In this document: positions 1-8,971 of the stretch, one piece after another
Numbering within the stretch: position 1 is the first letter of the stretch
Layout of the letters: every line of letters starts with the position of its first letter
Source of the DNA: JAGXFP01 sp039714535
GTDB taxonomy: Bacteria > Desulfobacterota > Desulfobulbia > Desulfobulbales > JAGXFP01
Reading direction: 5' to 3'
NCBI GenBank assembly: GCA_039714535.1
Contig: JBDLJC010000001.1
Span: forward strand, 82,807-146,806
Length of the DNA stretch: 64,000 nucleotides
Translations under genes and position numbers: made by a program
The notes under the pieces: generated by a model
Told to the model about the DNA's origin: nothing
The model's input: the letters and a program-made list of their open reading frames with translations, nothing else
The model's database searches: none

Positions 1-851
1 CTCTTGATCAACAGCGGGGTAATGGTCTCAATCTCAACGCCGGTGTCACGGCTGATTCTTTTCTCAAAATAAATTTCGGTATTGGCGGGTAGTCGATTCT
101 GCAGGGCTTCGTTCAGTTGCTGGCGACCGTCACTCTGGATGTTGCCGTCCTGCCACTGCCCGGCCTGGATGGCCTGGGCGATTAGGCTGTCCAGGTCAAC
201 GTCATTCTGGTCAGAGAGAAGTTTGAATTCAAGCTGGGCGGTCTGGTGGATAAGATCCAAGGCTCGCTTGGGATCTTTGACTCCGGGCAGCTGGACTACA
301 ATCTCATCAGCTCCCTGGCGGATAATGACCGGTTCGGCCACCCCGAATTGATCTATCCGGTTGCGGACGATTTCCAGGGATTGGTTGACGGCGTTATCTT
401 TGATGAAATTGATTTTAGTCTCAGTGAGGCTCAGGACGATCCGGGGGAATGAACCGGCTTCGGATTTGATCTCGATATCAAGATCCTCGGCGAAATCGCC
501 ACTAACAACCTCTTCTACGGTGTCCAGGGCGCCGCGGTTAGGCAGGGTGAAGACAACCTGGGCCGGGTCCTGGGAAGGGGTTTTGACTACGGTGATCTGT
601 TTTTCGGCCAGTTGGGACTTAAGATTCTGGGTGGCCAGGACGAGGGTGTTTTCGATAGCCTTATCCAGGTCGACTTTCATGACCAGATGCATGCCGCCCT
701 GGAGATCAAGGCCGAGCCGCAAACCGGCCGGGGCCAGATACTTTTTCCACCAGTCGGGAACGTTATCGTTGAACGAGGGCAGGACGGAAACGCCGGAGAA
801 AACGATCATGAATAGCAGTAGGAAAACCTTCCACTTCAAGGACTTGTTCAT
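1..851 (-). CDS. secD: Protein translocase subunit SecD (5' part, cut by window edge)
   Basis: SecD is an inner-membrane component of the SecDF complex, which uses the proton gradient to help pull secreted proteins through SecYEG. The 283 codons visible begin at ATG 849-851 with MNKSLKWKVFLLLF, a first transmembrane helix. Next comes the family motif RLGLDLQGGMHL and the start of the large periplasmic domain, including a stretch beginning LEIVRNRIDQFGV that is typical of SecD. The frame stays open to the window edge, so the C-terminal membrane domain and secF should lie to the left. The gene is transcribed away from rsfS. Confidence 0.93.
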   Translation of the reverse strand, partial: MNKSLKWKVFLLLFMIVFSGVSVLPSFNDNVPDWWKKYLAPAGLRLGLDLQGGMHLVMKVDLDKAIENTLVLATQNLKSQLAEKQITVVKTPSQDPAQVVFTLPNRGALDTVEEVVSGDFAEDLDIEIKSEAGSFPRIVLSLTETKINFIKDNAVNQSLEIVRNRIDQFGVAEPVIIRQGADEIVVQLPGVKDPKRALDLIHQTAQLEFKLLSDQNDVDLDSLIAQAIQAGQWQDGNIQSDGRQQLNEALQNRLPANTEIYFEKRISRDTGVEIETITPLLIK

Positions 852-910
852 CAATGTGCTCCTTTAGGTCAGAAAAAAGCCGGGCGTGAGCCAGACGGTC
901 ATGTGGCTTG

Positions 911-938
911 TTGATTGCAACAGGTGCGGGATTATAAT
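911..938 (+). promoter_or_regulatory. Candidate sigma-70 promoter upstream of rsfS
   Basis: TTGATT at 911-916 and a perfect TATAAT at 933-938 are separated by 16 nt, pointing towards rsfS. The start codon is about 230 nt further on. The gap 852-1172 otherwise holds no convincing reading frame, only this signal and the inverted repeat at 1023-1059. Confidence 0.45.
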
Positions 939-1022
939 CTAATCAATTGATATTTAAAAGGACAAAACTAGCGAATAATTGCTGGCTGTTTTTTTGGCCG
1001 AAATGACCATCGTTTTGCCTTG

Positions 1023-1059
1023 ACATGCTTGATGGGTGCAGTTTTTTTGCCAAGCATGT
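1023..1059. repeat. 9-bp perfect inverted repeat upstream of rsfS
   Basis: ACATGCTTG (1023-1031) and CAAGCATGT (1051-1059) are perfect inverted copies separated by 19 nt that include a T7 run. A TTGACA (1020-1025) overlaps the left arm. It could be an operator or an mRNA leader hairpin. The T-run lies in the loop, so it is not a standard terminator. Confidence 0.5.
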
Positions 1060-1172
1060 TGTAAGATTAGGAAACGGTATTATTATGTCATCTTCTTTTG
1101 GTCATTTTCAGGTTGATTTTGATCAGTTTAATTCAACGTTTAAAGAGTTCAACCATCTCTTTTGGAGTTTTA

Positions 1173-1553
1173 ATGAAAAGGGTTCAACAGAAGTACCGCG
1201 ATTTGCCGTCAGACGAACTGGTAAAGATAATATGCCAGGCCGCTGTAGATAATAAGGCTGAAAACCTGCTTGCCCTTGATGTTCGGGGAATTTCTGGTTT
1301 TGCCGATTATTTCGTGATCATGAGCGGCACCTCGACTCGGCACGTAGCCGGTCTTGCTGGTGCTATTGAGAAGGAAATCGGCAGTAAACGGATGATGAGC
1401 GGCAACACCGAAGGGTTGAGCGATGGTAACTGGGTGTTGCTTGATTATAACGATATTATTATTCACATTTTTTATAGTGAAACAAGACAGTACTACGATC
1501 TTGAGGGGCTGTGGCACGATGCGCCGCGGCTTGATCTGAGTGATCTCAGGTAA
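1173..1553 (+). CDS. rsfS: Ribosomal silencing factor RsfS
   Basis: RsfS (RsfA, DUF143/Iojap family) binds ribosomal protein L14 and blocks subunit joining under starvation. The 126-aa product carries the family core: LALDVRGISGFADYFVIMSG, then a TSTRHV segment, then a C-terminal HIFYSETRQYYDLEGLW. The frame is open further upstream, but ATG 1173 is preceded by a GGAG (1164-1167) at a suitable distance and gives the normal family length. gpmI follows about 310 nt downstream, a common rsfS-gpmI order in deltaproteobacteria. Confidence 0.93.
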   Translation: MKRVQQKYRDLPSDELVKIICQAAVDNKAENLLALDVRGISGFADYFVIMSGTSTRHVAGLAGAIEKEIGSKRMMSGNTEGLSDGNWVLLDYNDIIIHIFYSETRQYYDLEGLWHDAPRLDLSDLR

Positions 1554-1577
1554 GCCGATGGTGTTGAAAAAGTTACC

Positions 1578-1620
1578 GGTCTACGGCGTCGCAGCACCTT
1601 TTCGCAGTCTTCGCTTAGTT
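1578..1620. repeat. Dispersed intergenic repeat, GGCGTCGCAG type
   Basis: A CTACGGCGTCGCAGC stretch leads into a 20-nt segment at 1599-1618. That segment is the exact reverse complement of 13508-13527, and both copies follow GGCGTCGCAG in the same orientation. A related sequence lies at 44468-44498. No coding potential is seen. Confidence 0.6.
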
Positions 1621-1747
1621 GCGAGAGTATCAAGCTAAGACTTTTTAAGTTTAAATCCTTAAAACCAATTTATTGCAATATATCATTAGGTTGCCTAGCC
1701 CGGATAAACCGGAATTTATAAAGGTTCTGGGCTCTGTTTAGTACCCC

Positions 1748-1767
1748 TCGGAGTTTTCGCTTAACTG
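1748..1767. repeat. Dispersed intergenic repeat, CGGAGT/CGCTTAMCTG core
   Basis: TCGGAGTTTTCGCTTAACTG is bracketed by CCCC and a run of G, so it can fold into a hairpin. Related cores occur at 13604-13623, 30070-30090 and 44545-44572, and in expanded form at 61935-61981 and 63801-63847. Confidence 0.6.
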
Positions 1768-1867
1768 GGGGGGAGCGCCTTAACGATATGATGTGATTTA
1801 TTTAAATAATTTAACTATTTGTAATTTCTTGTCTTAATAACCACGAAAATTATTGCTAAGGCACTAA

Positions 1868-3415
1868 ATGAGAGAACGAGGTCCGTTGTTACTCGCCATC
1901 CTGGATGGTTGGGGGGTCGGCGCGAAAACAGAAAGCAATGCCGTTCATGTGGCCAAGACGCCGAATATGGACAGGTTGTGGGCAACATATCCCCATACAA
2001 CCTTGCTGGCCCACGGCAGCGATGTCGGTCTGCCCGATGGGCAGATGGGTAATTCCGAAGTGGGGCATCTGAATATCGGGGCCGGTCGGGTTGTTTATCA
2101 GGATTATTCGCGGATCAACCGTGCCCTTGCATCCGGTGAGTTTTTTGCCAATGAAGTGTTGGCTCTGGCCATGCATAAGGCCAAGGATAACGACAGCGCC
2201 CTGCATCTGATGGGTTTGCTCTCAGACGGTGGGGTCCATAGTCATCTTGACCACTTGCTCGGTCTGGTGGAGATGGCTGCCCGAATGGGGTTGGAGAAGG
2301 TCTTTGTCCATGCCTTCATGGATGGCCGCGATACCCCGCCTCGAAGCGGCCTGGGTTATATGGAGCAATTACAGGGCGGACTTGCGCGGATCGGCCTTGG
2401 CCAGGTGGCGACGGTTTCAGGGCGTTATTATGCCATGGATCGGGATAAGCACTGGGAGCGGGTTGAACTTGCCTGGCAGGCCCTGGTTGGCGGTCGTGGC
2501 CTGACTGCGGCCGATCCGGTGTTGGCGGTTCAGGATGGTTATGAGCGGGATGAGTCCGATGAGTTTATTAAGCCGACAGTAATTATTGATCAGGGGCAGC
2601 AGCCGCTGGGACTGGTCAGCGATAACGACAGTGCGGTCTTTTTTAATTTCCGGGCTGATCGGGCCCGTCAGTTGACCTCTGCTTTTACCCGTTGGGATTT
2701 TAATGATTTCGAGACCGGCCGTCGGCCCTCTCTGGCTGGTTATGCGACCATGACGGTCTATGACCAGGAATTCGGTTTGCCGGCGGCCTTCCCGCCTACG
2801 GCTCTGGAACATATCCTTGGCGAGGAGGTCAGTCGCCACGGTCTTCGCCAGCTGCGGATTGCCGAGACCGAAAAATATGCCCATGTGACTTTCTTTTTTA
2901 ATGGCGGCCTCGAGGAGCCCTATGCAAACGAAGATCGGGTCTTGATTCCTTCGCCGCGGGAGGTGGCGACCTACGATCTCAAGCCCGAGATGAGCGCTTT
3001 TTTGGTAACCGACGAGTTGTTGCAGAAACTTGAGGGAGATGATTATGACCTGATTGTCCTCAATCTGGCCAACGGCGATATGGTTGGTCATAGCGGCAAG
3101 ATGGCGGCGGCGGTTAAGGCCTGTGAAGCCGTTGATAGCTGTGTGGGTGCTCTGGTTGAAGCAATAACCAGCCGGAATGGCGCGGTTTTGATAACTGCCG
3201 ATCACGGCAATGCCGAGCAGATGATTGACCCGCAGAGCGGCGTCTCTTTTACGGCCCATACGGCTAATCCGGTGCCGTTGCTGTTGGTTGCTGAGCGCTA
3301 TCGTTCCTGTACCCTCGGTGCGGGCGGTGCTTTACGTGATATTGCCCCCACCGTGCTGGAACTGCTCGGTCTGCCGGTACCAACGGAGATGGATGGCAAG
3401 AGTTTACTTTGCTAA
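1868..3415 (+). CDS. gpmI: 2,3-bisphosphoglycerate-independent phosphoglycerate mutase
   Basis: GpmI interconverts 3- and 2-phosphoglycerate in glycolysis and gluconeogenesis using two Mn2+ ions and a phosphoserine intermediate. The 515-aa length is standard. Visible motifs are LDGWG with metal-binding Asp13, the nucleophile segment GNSEVGHLNIGAGR with Ser63, a DGRDTPP segment in the phosphotransferase domain, and the late ITADHGNAEQM metal site. The start ATG is supported by family alignment of LLLAILDGWG. thrC follows after a short gap. Confidence 0.97.
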   Translation: MRERGPLLLAILDGWGVGAKTESNAVHVAKTPNMDRLWATYPHTTLLAHGSDVGLPDGQMGNSEVGHLNIGAGRVVYQDYSRINRALASGEFFANEVLALAMHKAKDNDSALHLMGLLSDGGVHSHLDHLLGLVEMAARMGLEKVFVHAFMDGRDTPPRSGLGYMEQLQGGLARIGLGQVATVSGRYYAMDRDKHWERVELAWQALVGGRGLTAADPVLAVQDGYERDESDEFIKPTVIIDQGQQPLGLVSDNDSAVFFNFRADRARQLTSAFTRWDFNDFETGRRPSLAGYATMTVYDQEFGLPAAFPPTALEHILGEEVSRHGLRQLRIAETEKYAHVTFFFNGGLEEPYANEDRVLIPSPREVATYDLKPEMSAFLVTDELLQKLEGDDYDLIVLNLANGDMVGHSGKMAAAVKACEAVDSCVGALVEAITSRNGAVLITADHGNAEQMIDPQSGVSFTAHTANPVPLLLVAERYRSCTLGAGGALRDIAPTVLELLGLPVPTEMDGKSLLC

Positions 3416-3492
3416 TTAAGTAGTTACGATATTGCTATGCCCCTCTTGGGTATATTTACGAAACCATTAATCTTAAAGACGGCTTGAAGGTT

Positions 3493-4881
3493 ATGAAATA
3501 CATCAGCACCAGGGGCGGGATTGCCCCGATATCTTTCAGTGAAGCGGTAATGATGGGGCTGGCCACCGATGGCGGTCTGCTGTTACCTGAAGAAATCATT
3601 CCGGTTGATCAGGCAACATTGGCCGATTGGCAAGACCTGTCTTACCGGCAGTTGGCCTTTGAGGTTATCTCCCGGTTTGTCGGTGATATTCCCCCGGCTG
3701 ACCTCAAGGATCTGATCGATCGTTCTTACGACTCCTTCAGCCATCCCGACATAACTCCCTTGGTAAAGGTTGACGATATCCATATTCTCGAACTGTTTCA
3801 TGGTCCGACCTTTGCCTTTAAAGATGTGGCCCTGCAGTTCCTCGGTAATGTCTTTGAGTATCTCTTGAAGAAATCCGGGGGCAAGATGAATATTCTGGGG
3901 GCCACCTCCGGTGATACCGGTAGCGCCGCTATTTATGGGGTCAGGGGCAAGGATAATATCAATATTTTCGTCCTGCATCCCCTCGGTCGGGTGAGTCGTA
4001 TTCAGGAGTTGCAGATGACTACGGTGACCGATGCCAATGTCTTTAATATCGCTTTGCGTGGCACCTTCGATGACGGCCAGGCCATAGTCAAATCAATTTT
4101 TAACGATATTCCCTTTAAGGAGAAATATTGTCTGGGCGCGGTCAACTCAATTAACTGGGCCAGGATTCTTGCCCAGGTTGTCTACTATCTGTATGCGGCT
4201 TTGCGACTGCGTTCCGGCGCAGGGTGTGAAAAGGTTGATTTTTCGGTGCCTACCGGCAATTTTGGCGATATCTTTGCCGGTTATGTCGCCAGACGGATGA
4301 CGCCAGGCCTGATCGGTAAGTTGGTTTTGGCCACCAATGAGAATGATCTGCTGACCAGATTTGTCAACGACGGTGAGTATTCAGTAGGGCGGGTTACCCA
4401 GACCAGCAGTCCGTCGATGGATATCCAGGTCTCAAGTAATTTTGAGCGTTACCTCTACTACCTTAATGACCGGGATCCTGAGCGAACCCGGGAGGCCATG
4501 GAACGCTTTAGTGCCTCCGGCTGTCTGGAATTTGATCAAGCCAGTCAACAAAGGGTCAGTTCTGAACTTTGCTCAAGAACGGTGAGCGAGGAGGAGACCG
4601 GTTCGACCATCGCCTCTTTTAATCAACGGGGCTATTTACTGGATCCTCATACTGCGGTTGGGGTGAAGGCTGCCCGGGATTTTATTGAGGACGGGGTGCC
4701 GATGGTTTGTCTGGCCACGGCCCATCCGGCTAAATTCGGCGGCGCGGTGGCCCGGGCAATTGGCAATGCACCGGATCTCCCGCCTGCCTTGGCAGCCATG
4801 CTCGATCAAGACAGCCGTAGTGAAACGCTGGATGCTGATGTTGAGGTGATTAAGGGGTACGTCGCTCGCCAGGCCTTATGA
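3493..4881 (+). CDS. thrC: Threonine synthase
   Basis: Threonine synthase converts O-phosphohomoserine to threonine with PLP. The product is about 462 aa and resembles the E. coli-type enzyme. N-terminal YISTRG opens the family fold, GPTFAFKD carries the PLP lysine (Lys110), and the phosphate-binding segment ATSGDTGSAA follows. A TTG at 3484 lies in the same frame. ATG 3493 matches the usual N-terminus (MKYISTRG), although its ribosome site is weak and close, so the TTG remains possible. Confidence 0.95.
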   Translation: MKYISTRGGIAPISFSEAVMMGLATDGGLLLPEEIIPVDQATLADWQDLSYRQLAFEVISRFVGDIPPADLKDLIDRSYDSFSHPDITPLVKVDDIHILELFHGPTFAFKDVALQFLGNVFEYLLKKSGGKMNILGATSGDTGSAAIYGVRGKDNINIFVLHPLGRVSRIQELQMTTVTDANVFNIALRGTFDDGQAIVKSIFNDIPFKEKYCLGAVNSINWARILAQVVYYLYAALRLRSGAGCEKVDFSVPTGNFGDIFAGYVARRMTPGLIGKLVLATNENDLLTRFVNDGEYSVGRVTQTSSPSMDIQVSSNFERYLYYLNDRDPERTREAMERFSASGCLEFDQASQQRVSSELCSRTVSEEETGSTIASFNQRGYLLDPHTAVGVKAARDFIEDGVPMVCLATAHPAKFGGAVARAIGNAPDLPPALAAMLDQDSRSETLDADVEVIKGYVARQAL

Positions 4882-5011
4882 TTTAAGGGGCGTAAATCTG
4901 CTTTCCAGAGTTGCAATGCGCGGAAAAGCGGATTAGAAACAGAATAAAGTGTTTTATTCCGGTATATTGGCATAGCGATATTTTCTTGGTGGATATTTTT
5001 GAGGGACATTA

Positions 5012-6091
5012 ATGAGGGTTGAGGACCGGATAAAATATTTAAGCTCGATGGATCTCTTTCAGCAATTTACCGAGGGGGAGCTATACAAGTTTTTTGCTGA
5101 AAATGTTTCAGAAATAGAGGTTCCGCCTGGCGAGGTCCTCTGTCGGGAGGGCGGCAGTGGCGATGATATGTATATCCTGCTGGTCGGTGAGCTTAAGATC
5201 ACCAAGGATAACAAGTTTATAACGACCATCAAGCCGGTTGAATATATCGGCGAGATGGCCCTCATTGAAGATAAACCCCGCTCCGCCACAGTCGAGGCCG
5301 TAACCAACAGCACCCTCCTGAAGATTACCAGAGCTCAGTTCCAGGAATATTTTTCCCAACGGCCCGAATCACTTTTTGCGATACTACAGACCCTGAGCCG
5401 CAGAATTCGGCTTAATACCGAGATTATCGCTGAGGAGCTGGAGAAGGCCAATATCATGATCCATGATATGAAGAATCAGATGGCCCCCTTCCTTTTCCTG
5501 GATATGCTGGAAAGGAAGGTTTCTGACGAGTCAGCGCTCCGGATGGTTAAGGTCATGAAGGCGGGACGGGATAATCTTACCGATATGATGGCCGAGTCTC
5601 TGGCTGAGGCTAAGCGGAAAAATAGTACCAGAAAGATCGGCAATTTCTCCATTCAGGAACTGATTGCCGATATTAAGGAATCCGAGATTAAATCTCATCC
5701 TGATCTCCGGAATAGGTTAGTTGAATTTAATATTAAAGAAGATGTGCCGAGTTTTAATTTTTGCAGGCTGGAGATCCGTCGTGTCCTGGTTAATCTTCTG
5801 GTAAATGCCGCCCAAGCCAGTGGCCACACCGAACTCATTGAAATTGGCCTGGATTCCAGTGAGAATAATGCGATCATCTACACCATGGATCGTGGTGAGG
5901 GTATTGCCGAAGAGATTAAAGACAGAATCTTTGACTCCTGTTTTACGACCAGGGAGGGGGGGAATGGTCTGGGCTTAGCATCCTGCCGATATATTGTCGA
6001 AACGTTACATTATGGCAAGTTGGGTTTTGCCGCCCGAGAAGGCGGCGGCACAATCTTTACCTTCACCCTGGCACTTGATGCTAAATTCTGA
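5012..6091 (+). CDS. Cyclic nucleotide-binding domain / histidine kinase fusion
   Basis: This 359-aa soluble protein has an N-terminal cyclic nucleotide-binding (Crp-like) domain, about residues 10-130, with the phosphate-cassette-like segment YIGEMALIEDKPRSATVEA. A compact histidine kinase follows: an HDMKNQMAP H-box near residue 150, the N-box LVNLLVNAAQAS, the G1 box DRGEGI, the F-box FDSCFTT and the G2 box GGNGLGLAS. There is no transmembrane segment and no adjacent response regulator. It probably couples an intracellular nucleotide signal to phosphotransfer. The partner regulator is unknown. The NtrC-type regulator at 54.0-55.4 kb is one candidate in the window, but nothing links them directly. 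Confidence 0.85.
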   Translation: MRVEDRIKYLSSMDLFQQFTEGELYKFFAENVSEIEVPPGEVLCREGGSGDDMYILLVGELKITKDNKFITTIKPVEYIGEMALIEDKPRSATVEAVTNSTLLKITRAQFQEYFSQRPESLFAILQTLSRRIRLNTEIIAEELEKANIMIHDMKNQMAPFLFLDMLERKVSDESALRMVKVMKAGRDNLTDMMAESLAEAKRKNSTRKIGNFSIQELIADIKESEIKSHPDLRNRLVEFNIKEDVPSFNFCRLEIRRVLVNLLVNAAQASGHTELIEIGLDSSENNAIIYTMDRGEGIAEEIKDRIFDSCFTTREGGNGLGLASCRYIVETLHYGKLGFAAREGGGTIFTFTLALDAKF

Positions 6092-6407
6092 AAAATATTT
6101 TTTGCCTTATTGTGGTCGGATGATCCCGGGCACTTTATTCCCTGAAAAGTTTTCTCAATAACATTGTAGTCTGGCCGGTAGTTTTCTTTGGCCACTCATT
6201 CCGGCTTCTCTTCGCTGCTTAACGCTAATATTCACAACTTATAGGTCTCCTCTTAATGCGTGCTGTCCGATGGAGCCTTTTGAGTGGGTTAGGCTAAGAA
6301 GTTTTTTTGCAGATTGGGCCGTTCTCCGTTTAAGCTGATTATTTTCGGCCAAGCCTTGTTTGGGGCTGGTTTGCAGGTAGAAAAACAAGAGTGTTTCAGG
6401 TGAAATT
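6092..6407. other. Intergenic stretch with no recognised element
   Basis: These 316 bases between the kinase and the nucleoside phosphorylase contain no convincing reading frame, terminator or RNA gene. A GGTG upstream of ATG 6408 is the only translation signal I see. Confidence 0.5.
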
Positions 6408-7244
6408 ATGGATAGCGATATTTTTTCATACCGGCTTCAGGTTGAGAAGGCAGTTGCTTATCTGGGTAAGAGAATCAGAGAGACTCCGGAAATTGTAATT
6501 AGTATTGGTACCGGACTTGGTTTTCTGGTTGACCGGGTTGAGTCGTCCCTGGTTATTCCTTACGAAGAGGTTCCTTGCTTCCCGCAGGCAACGGTAACCA
6601 GCCATGCCGGGAACCTTGTTTTCGGCAAGCTGGCCGGTCGGGCGGTGGTGGTCCTCCAGGGACGGTGTCATTATTACGAAGGTTATTCGACCAGAGAGTT
6701 GACCTTGCCGCTTCGGGTGATGGCCTTGCTCGGCGCCAAGACCTTGGTTGTTGCCAATGCCGCCGGCGGTCTTAACCCTGCTATTGGTGCAGGTTCATTG
6801 ATGGTCATTCGTGATCACATCAACTTTATTCCCGATAACCCGTTACGGGGAACAAATATTGATGAATGGGGTCCTCGTTTCCCGGATCTTTCGGACGCCT
6901 ATGATAAAGAACTGCTTGGATTGGCTCGGTGTGGGGCAGAGAGACTTGGATTTGCTGATGTTGCCGTCGGGGTCTATGGCGCCGTTCCTGGCCCCAGTCT
7001 GGAGACGCCAGCCGAGACTCGTTATCTGCATGATTGCGGGATTGATGCCGTTGGGATGTCGACGGTCCCGGAGGTGATTGTGGCCAAGCATGCCTCGATG
7101 CGGGTTCTGGGCGTGTCGGTGATAGCAAATGTCAACGATCCCGATAATTTTCAGCCGATTATTCTCGAAGATGTTATTGCCCGAACTGGGCAGGTTGTGG
7201 GGCAACTGACAAAAATGATCGCAGAGATCATTCCCGAATTTTAG
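6408..7244 (+). CDS. Purine nucleoside phosphorylase (trimeric PNP/MTAP family)
   Basis: The enzyme cleaves purine nucleosides with phosphate to a free base plus (deoxy)ribose-1-phosphate for salvage. The 278-aa product has the trimeric-PNP pattern: ISIGTGLG phosphate loop, the GRCHYYEGYS segment, VANAAGGLNP, then GVYGAVPGPSLETPAE and the MSTVPEV nucleoside-binding segment. A late VIANVNDPDN carries the Asn seen in 6-oxopurine-specific enzymes, so inosine/guanosine are likely substrates. Discrimination from MTA phosphorylase is not certain from motifs alone. Confidence 0.92.
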   Translation: MDSDIFSYRLQVEKAVAYLGKRIRETPEIVISIGTGLGFLVDRVESSLVIPYEEVPCFPQATVTSHAGNLVFGKLAGRAVVVLQGRCHYYEGYSTRELTLPLRVMALLGAKTLVVANAAGGLNPAIGAGSLMVIRDHINFIPDNPLRGTNIDEWGPRFPDLSDAYDKELLGLARCGAERLGFADVAVGVYGAVPGPSLETPAETRYLHDCGIDAVGMSTVPEVIVAKHASMRVLGVSVIANVNDPDNFQPIILEDVIARTGQVVGQLTKMIAEIIPEF

Positions 7245-7362
7245 ATATGTTCGTTCACCGGGAAGAATGATTTTTTTTGCTATTAGCACTATTTTCAAGT
7301 AAATATAAGATATTACTAATGAATGATGCTTTTGCAGACTGCTAAGCTGTGGAGATGAAAAA

Positions 7363-7551
7363 ATGTTTGGATTGGGAATGCCGGAACTCATTGTTATCCT
7401 GGTGATCATTGTGATAATTTTCGGGGCTGGCAAATTGCCTGAGATAGGTTCTGGAATTGGCAAGGGTATCAAGAATTTCAAAGAGGCCACCAAGAGCGAG
7501 GAAAAGGACGAAATTGAGGACAAGAAGGACGAAAATTCTTCTGATAGTTGA
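7363..7551 (+). CDS. tatA: Twin-arginine translocase subunit TatA/E (copy 1)
   Basis: TatA forms the variable pore of the Tat system for folded proteins. The 62-aa product has the short N-terminal membrane helix ([20 protein letters not shown]) with the [18 protein letters not shown] hinge and amphipathic helix, and a highly charged tail rich in E, D and K. GGAG precedes ATG 7363. A second, similar gene follows 57 bases downstream. tatB and tatC are not in the window. Confidence 0.94.
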   Translation: MFGLGMPELIVILVIIVIIFGAGKLPEIGSGIGKGIKNFKEATKSEEKDEIEDKKDENSSDS

Positions 7552-7608
7552 TTGCTCTTTTCCTGTAAGAGGGCCCTTGTCGGGCCGTAATATTTTTAAG
7601 GTGACATT

Positions 7609-7833
7609 ATGTTTGGATTAGGAACGCCGGAACTCATTGTGATCCTGGGTATAGCCTTTTTGGTTTTCGGTGGCAAGAAACTGCCGGAAATCGGTGCTGG
7701 ACTTGGCAAGGGGATCAGCTCTTTCAAGAAGGGGCTTCGTGAGGTTGAAGACAGTGTGCCTGGAGTTAAAGAAGCTGCCGCAGTCAAGGAAGAGATCGAC
7801 AAGGTCAAGAATCTTGGCAAGGTGGTTGGCTGA
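7609..7833 (+). CDS. tatA: Twin-arginine translocase subunit TatA/E (copy 2)
   Basis: This 74-aa TatA paralogue shares FGLGTPELIVILGI, FGGKKLPEIGAGLGKGI and a longer amphipathic/charged tail. It is preceded by AAGGTG. It differs from copy 1 mostly in the C-terminal region, which suggests TatA/TatE-like specialisation or TatB-like use rather than a recent duplication. A strong terminator follows at 7864-7898. Confidence 0.94.
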   Translation: MFGLGTPELIVILGIAFLVFGGKKLPEIGAGLGKGISSFKKGLREVEDSVPGVKEAAAVKEEIDKVKNLGKVVG

Positions 7834-7863
7834 TAAACACCAACAAAAAATCGGCTTTTTAAA

Positions 7864-7898
7864 AAGGGAATCTGGTCTTGTCAGGTTCCTTTTTTTTT
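7864..7898 (+). terminator. Rho-independent terminator after tatA pair
   Basis: An 11-bp stem (7864-7874 with 7882-7892, two G-U pairs) closes a 7-nt loop and runs into about nine Ts. Confidence 0.85.
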
Positions 7899-8118
7899 GC
7901 TTTCAGGTCAGACGGTCTCAGCTTTGGTCCTGTATTATGGTCTTGGCAACATTGAATACTTTCGCGTCAATGTGTCGTCCTTTGCAAAGATGCGAAGACT
8001 AATTGGTACAGGGGTGGTGTGCTGTAATTCTGATGGATCGTTTTTATCATCAAATCGATGAACGAACACCTGGGGAAGGCCCGATTTGTCCAGACCTTCC
8101 CCTTTGTCATCGTTTAAA

Positions 8119-8859
8119 TCAGAATGCCATGCTGGCCGAGATGCCGCCATAAACATGGCTGTCGTCAGTATCATAACTAACAGCCGCTATGGCAGTTTCC
8201 GCTTCATTGGTAAGCGCAAAAGAGTAGTATAACTCCGGGCTGACCGAGACATAATCATTGATCGCAAATGTCATTGAGGCGCTTAAGAGCCCGTCGTGAA
8301 ATTCACTGTAATCAGCGTCGTTATCCAGGTAACCGACCTGGGCGCCAAGATCCAGGGCCATGCCCTCTGCTATCGCCAGAGACCGACTGATCCCTAAAGT
8401 CGCGTATGAACCCGGCAGGTGAGCAATGTCTGTATAGTAGGTCAGGGTCGGGGTCAAGATGGTATCAACACTTACTGAGATATAAAGCTCCTGGGTGTCA
8501 GCACCACCGTCAACGTTATAGTAGATCCAGCCAACTCCGTAGCCGATCATGCCGGCAGAGCCATCATAGGAAACAGTCATATCAGTTTCATTCCAGTTGG
8601 TGGTGTCGAGGCCCATCTCATCGGTATCAAGGTTCCCCCATAAATTTGCGGCAAAACCCTTGTGGCTGATGGTCATCGATGGCTGCAGGACTACACTGCT
8701 GTCACTGAAGGCAAAGCCCCGCCAGACATACTGGCTGTAAGCGCCCATTGTCAGGTCTGCTTCCGGTTTATCTTCCGCCATTGCATTTCCATAAATACCT
8801 GTGGTAAGAGCTAAAGCTGTAAGACCGGTTATCATGATTTTTCTTGCTGTATTTTCCAT
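8119..8859 (-). CDS. TorF-type putative outer-membrane porin
   Basis: The 246-aa protein has a Sec signal peptide ending near AMA-ED (residues 1-28). Alternating beta-strand sequence follows, starting GAYSQYVWRGFAFSD, the hallmark of the TorF/gcw_chp putative porin family (TIGR02001). It ends in an aromatic residue (SASMAF), as outer-membrane beta-barrels do. AAAGGAA precedes the ATG. Its substrate is unknown. It is the next gene downstream of amtB on the same strand, about 110 bases away. A GC-rich inverted repeat (8072-8079/8095-8102) lies just downstream, without a T-run. Confidence 0.8.
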   Translation of the reverse strand: MENTARKIMITGLTALALTTGIYGNAMAEDKPEADLTMGAYSQYVWRGFAFSDSSVVLQPSMTISHKGFAANLWGNLDTDEMGLDTTNWNETDMTVSYDGSAGMIGYGVGWIYYNVDGGADTQELYISVSVDTILTPTLTYYTDIAHLPGSYATLGISRSLAIAEGMALDLGAQVGYLDNDADYSEFHDGLLSASMTFAINDYVSVSPELYYSFALTNEAETAIAAVSYDTDDSHVYGGISASMAF

Positions 8860-8971
8860 TGTTAAGTTCCTTTTGCTTTTTACGGTTAATGAACTACTTG
8901 TTTTTGCCGGGACCGACCTTTTCAGGCCGGCCCAATCTGGTTTGCAACTGGCTCACGCCGTTACCTTTCTT

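Noticed and set aside
1023..1059. Rho-independent terminator
   Set aside because: The T-run lies in the loop rather than after the stem, and no upstream gene on that strand needs termination.
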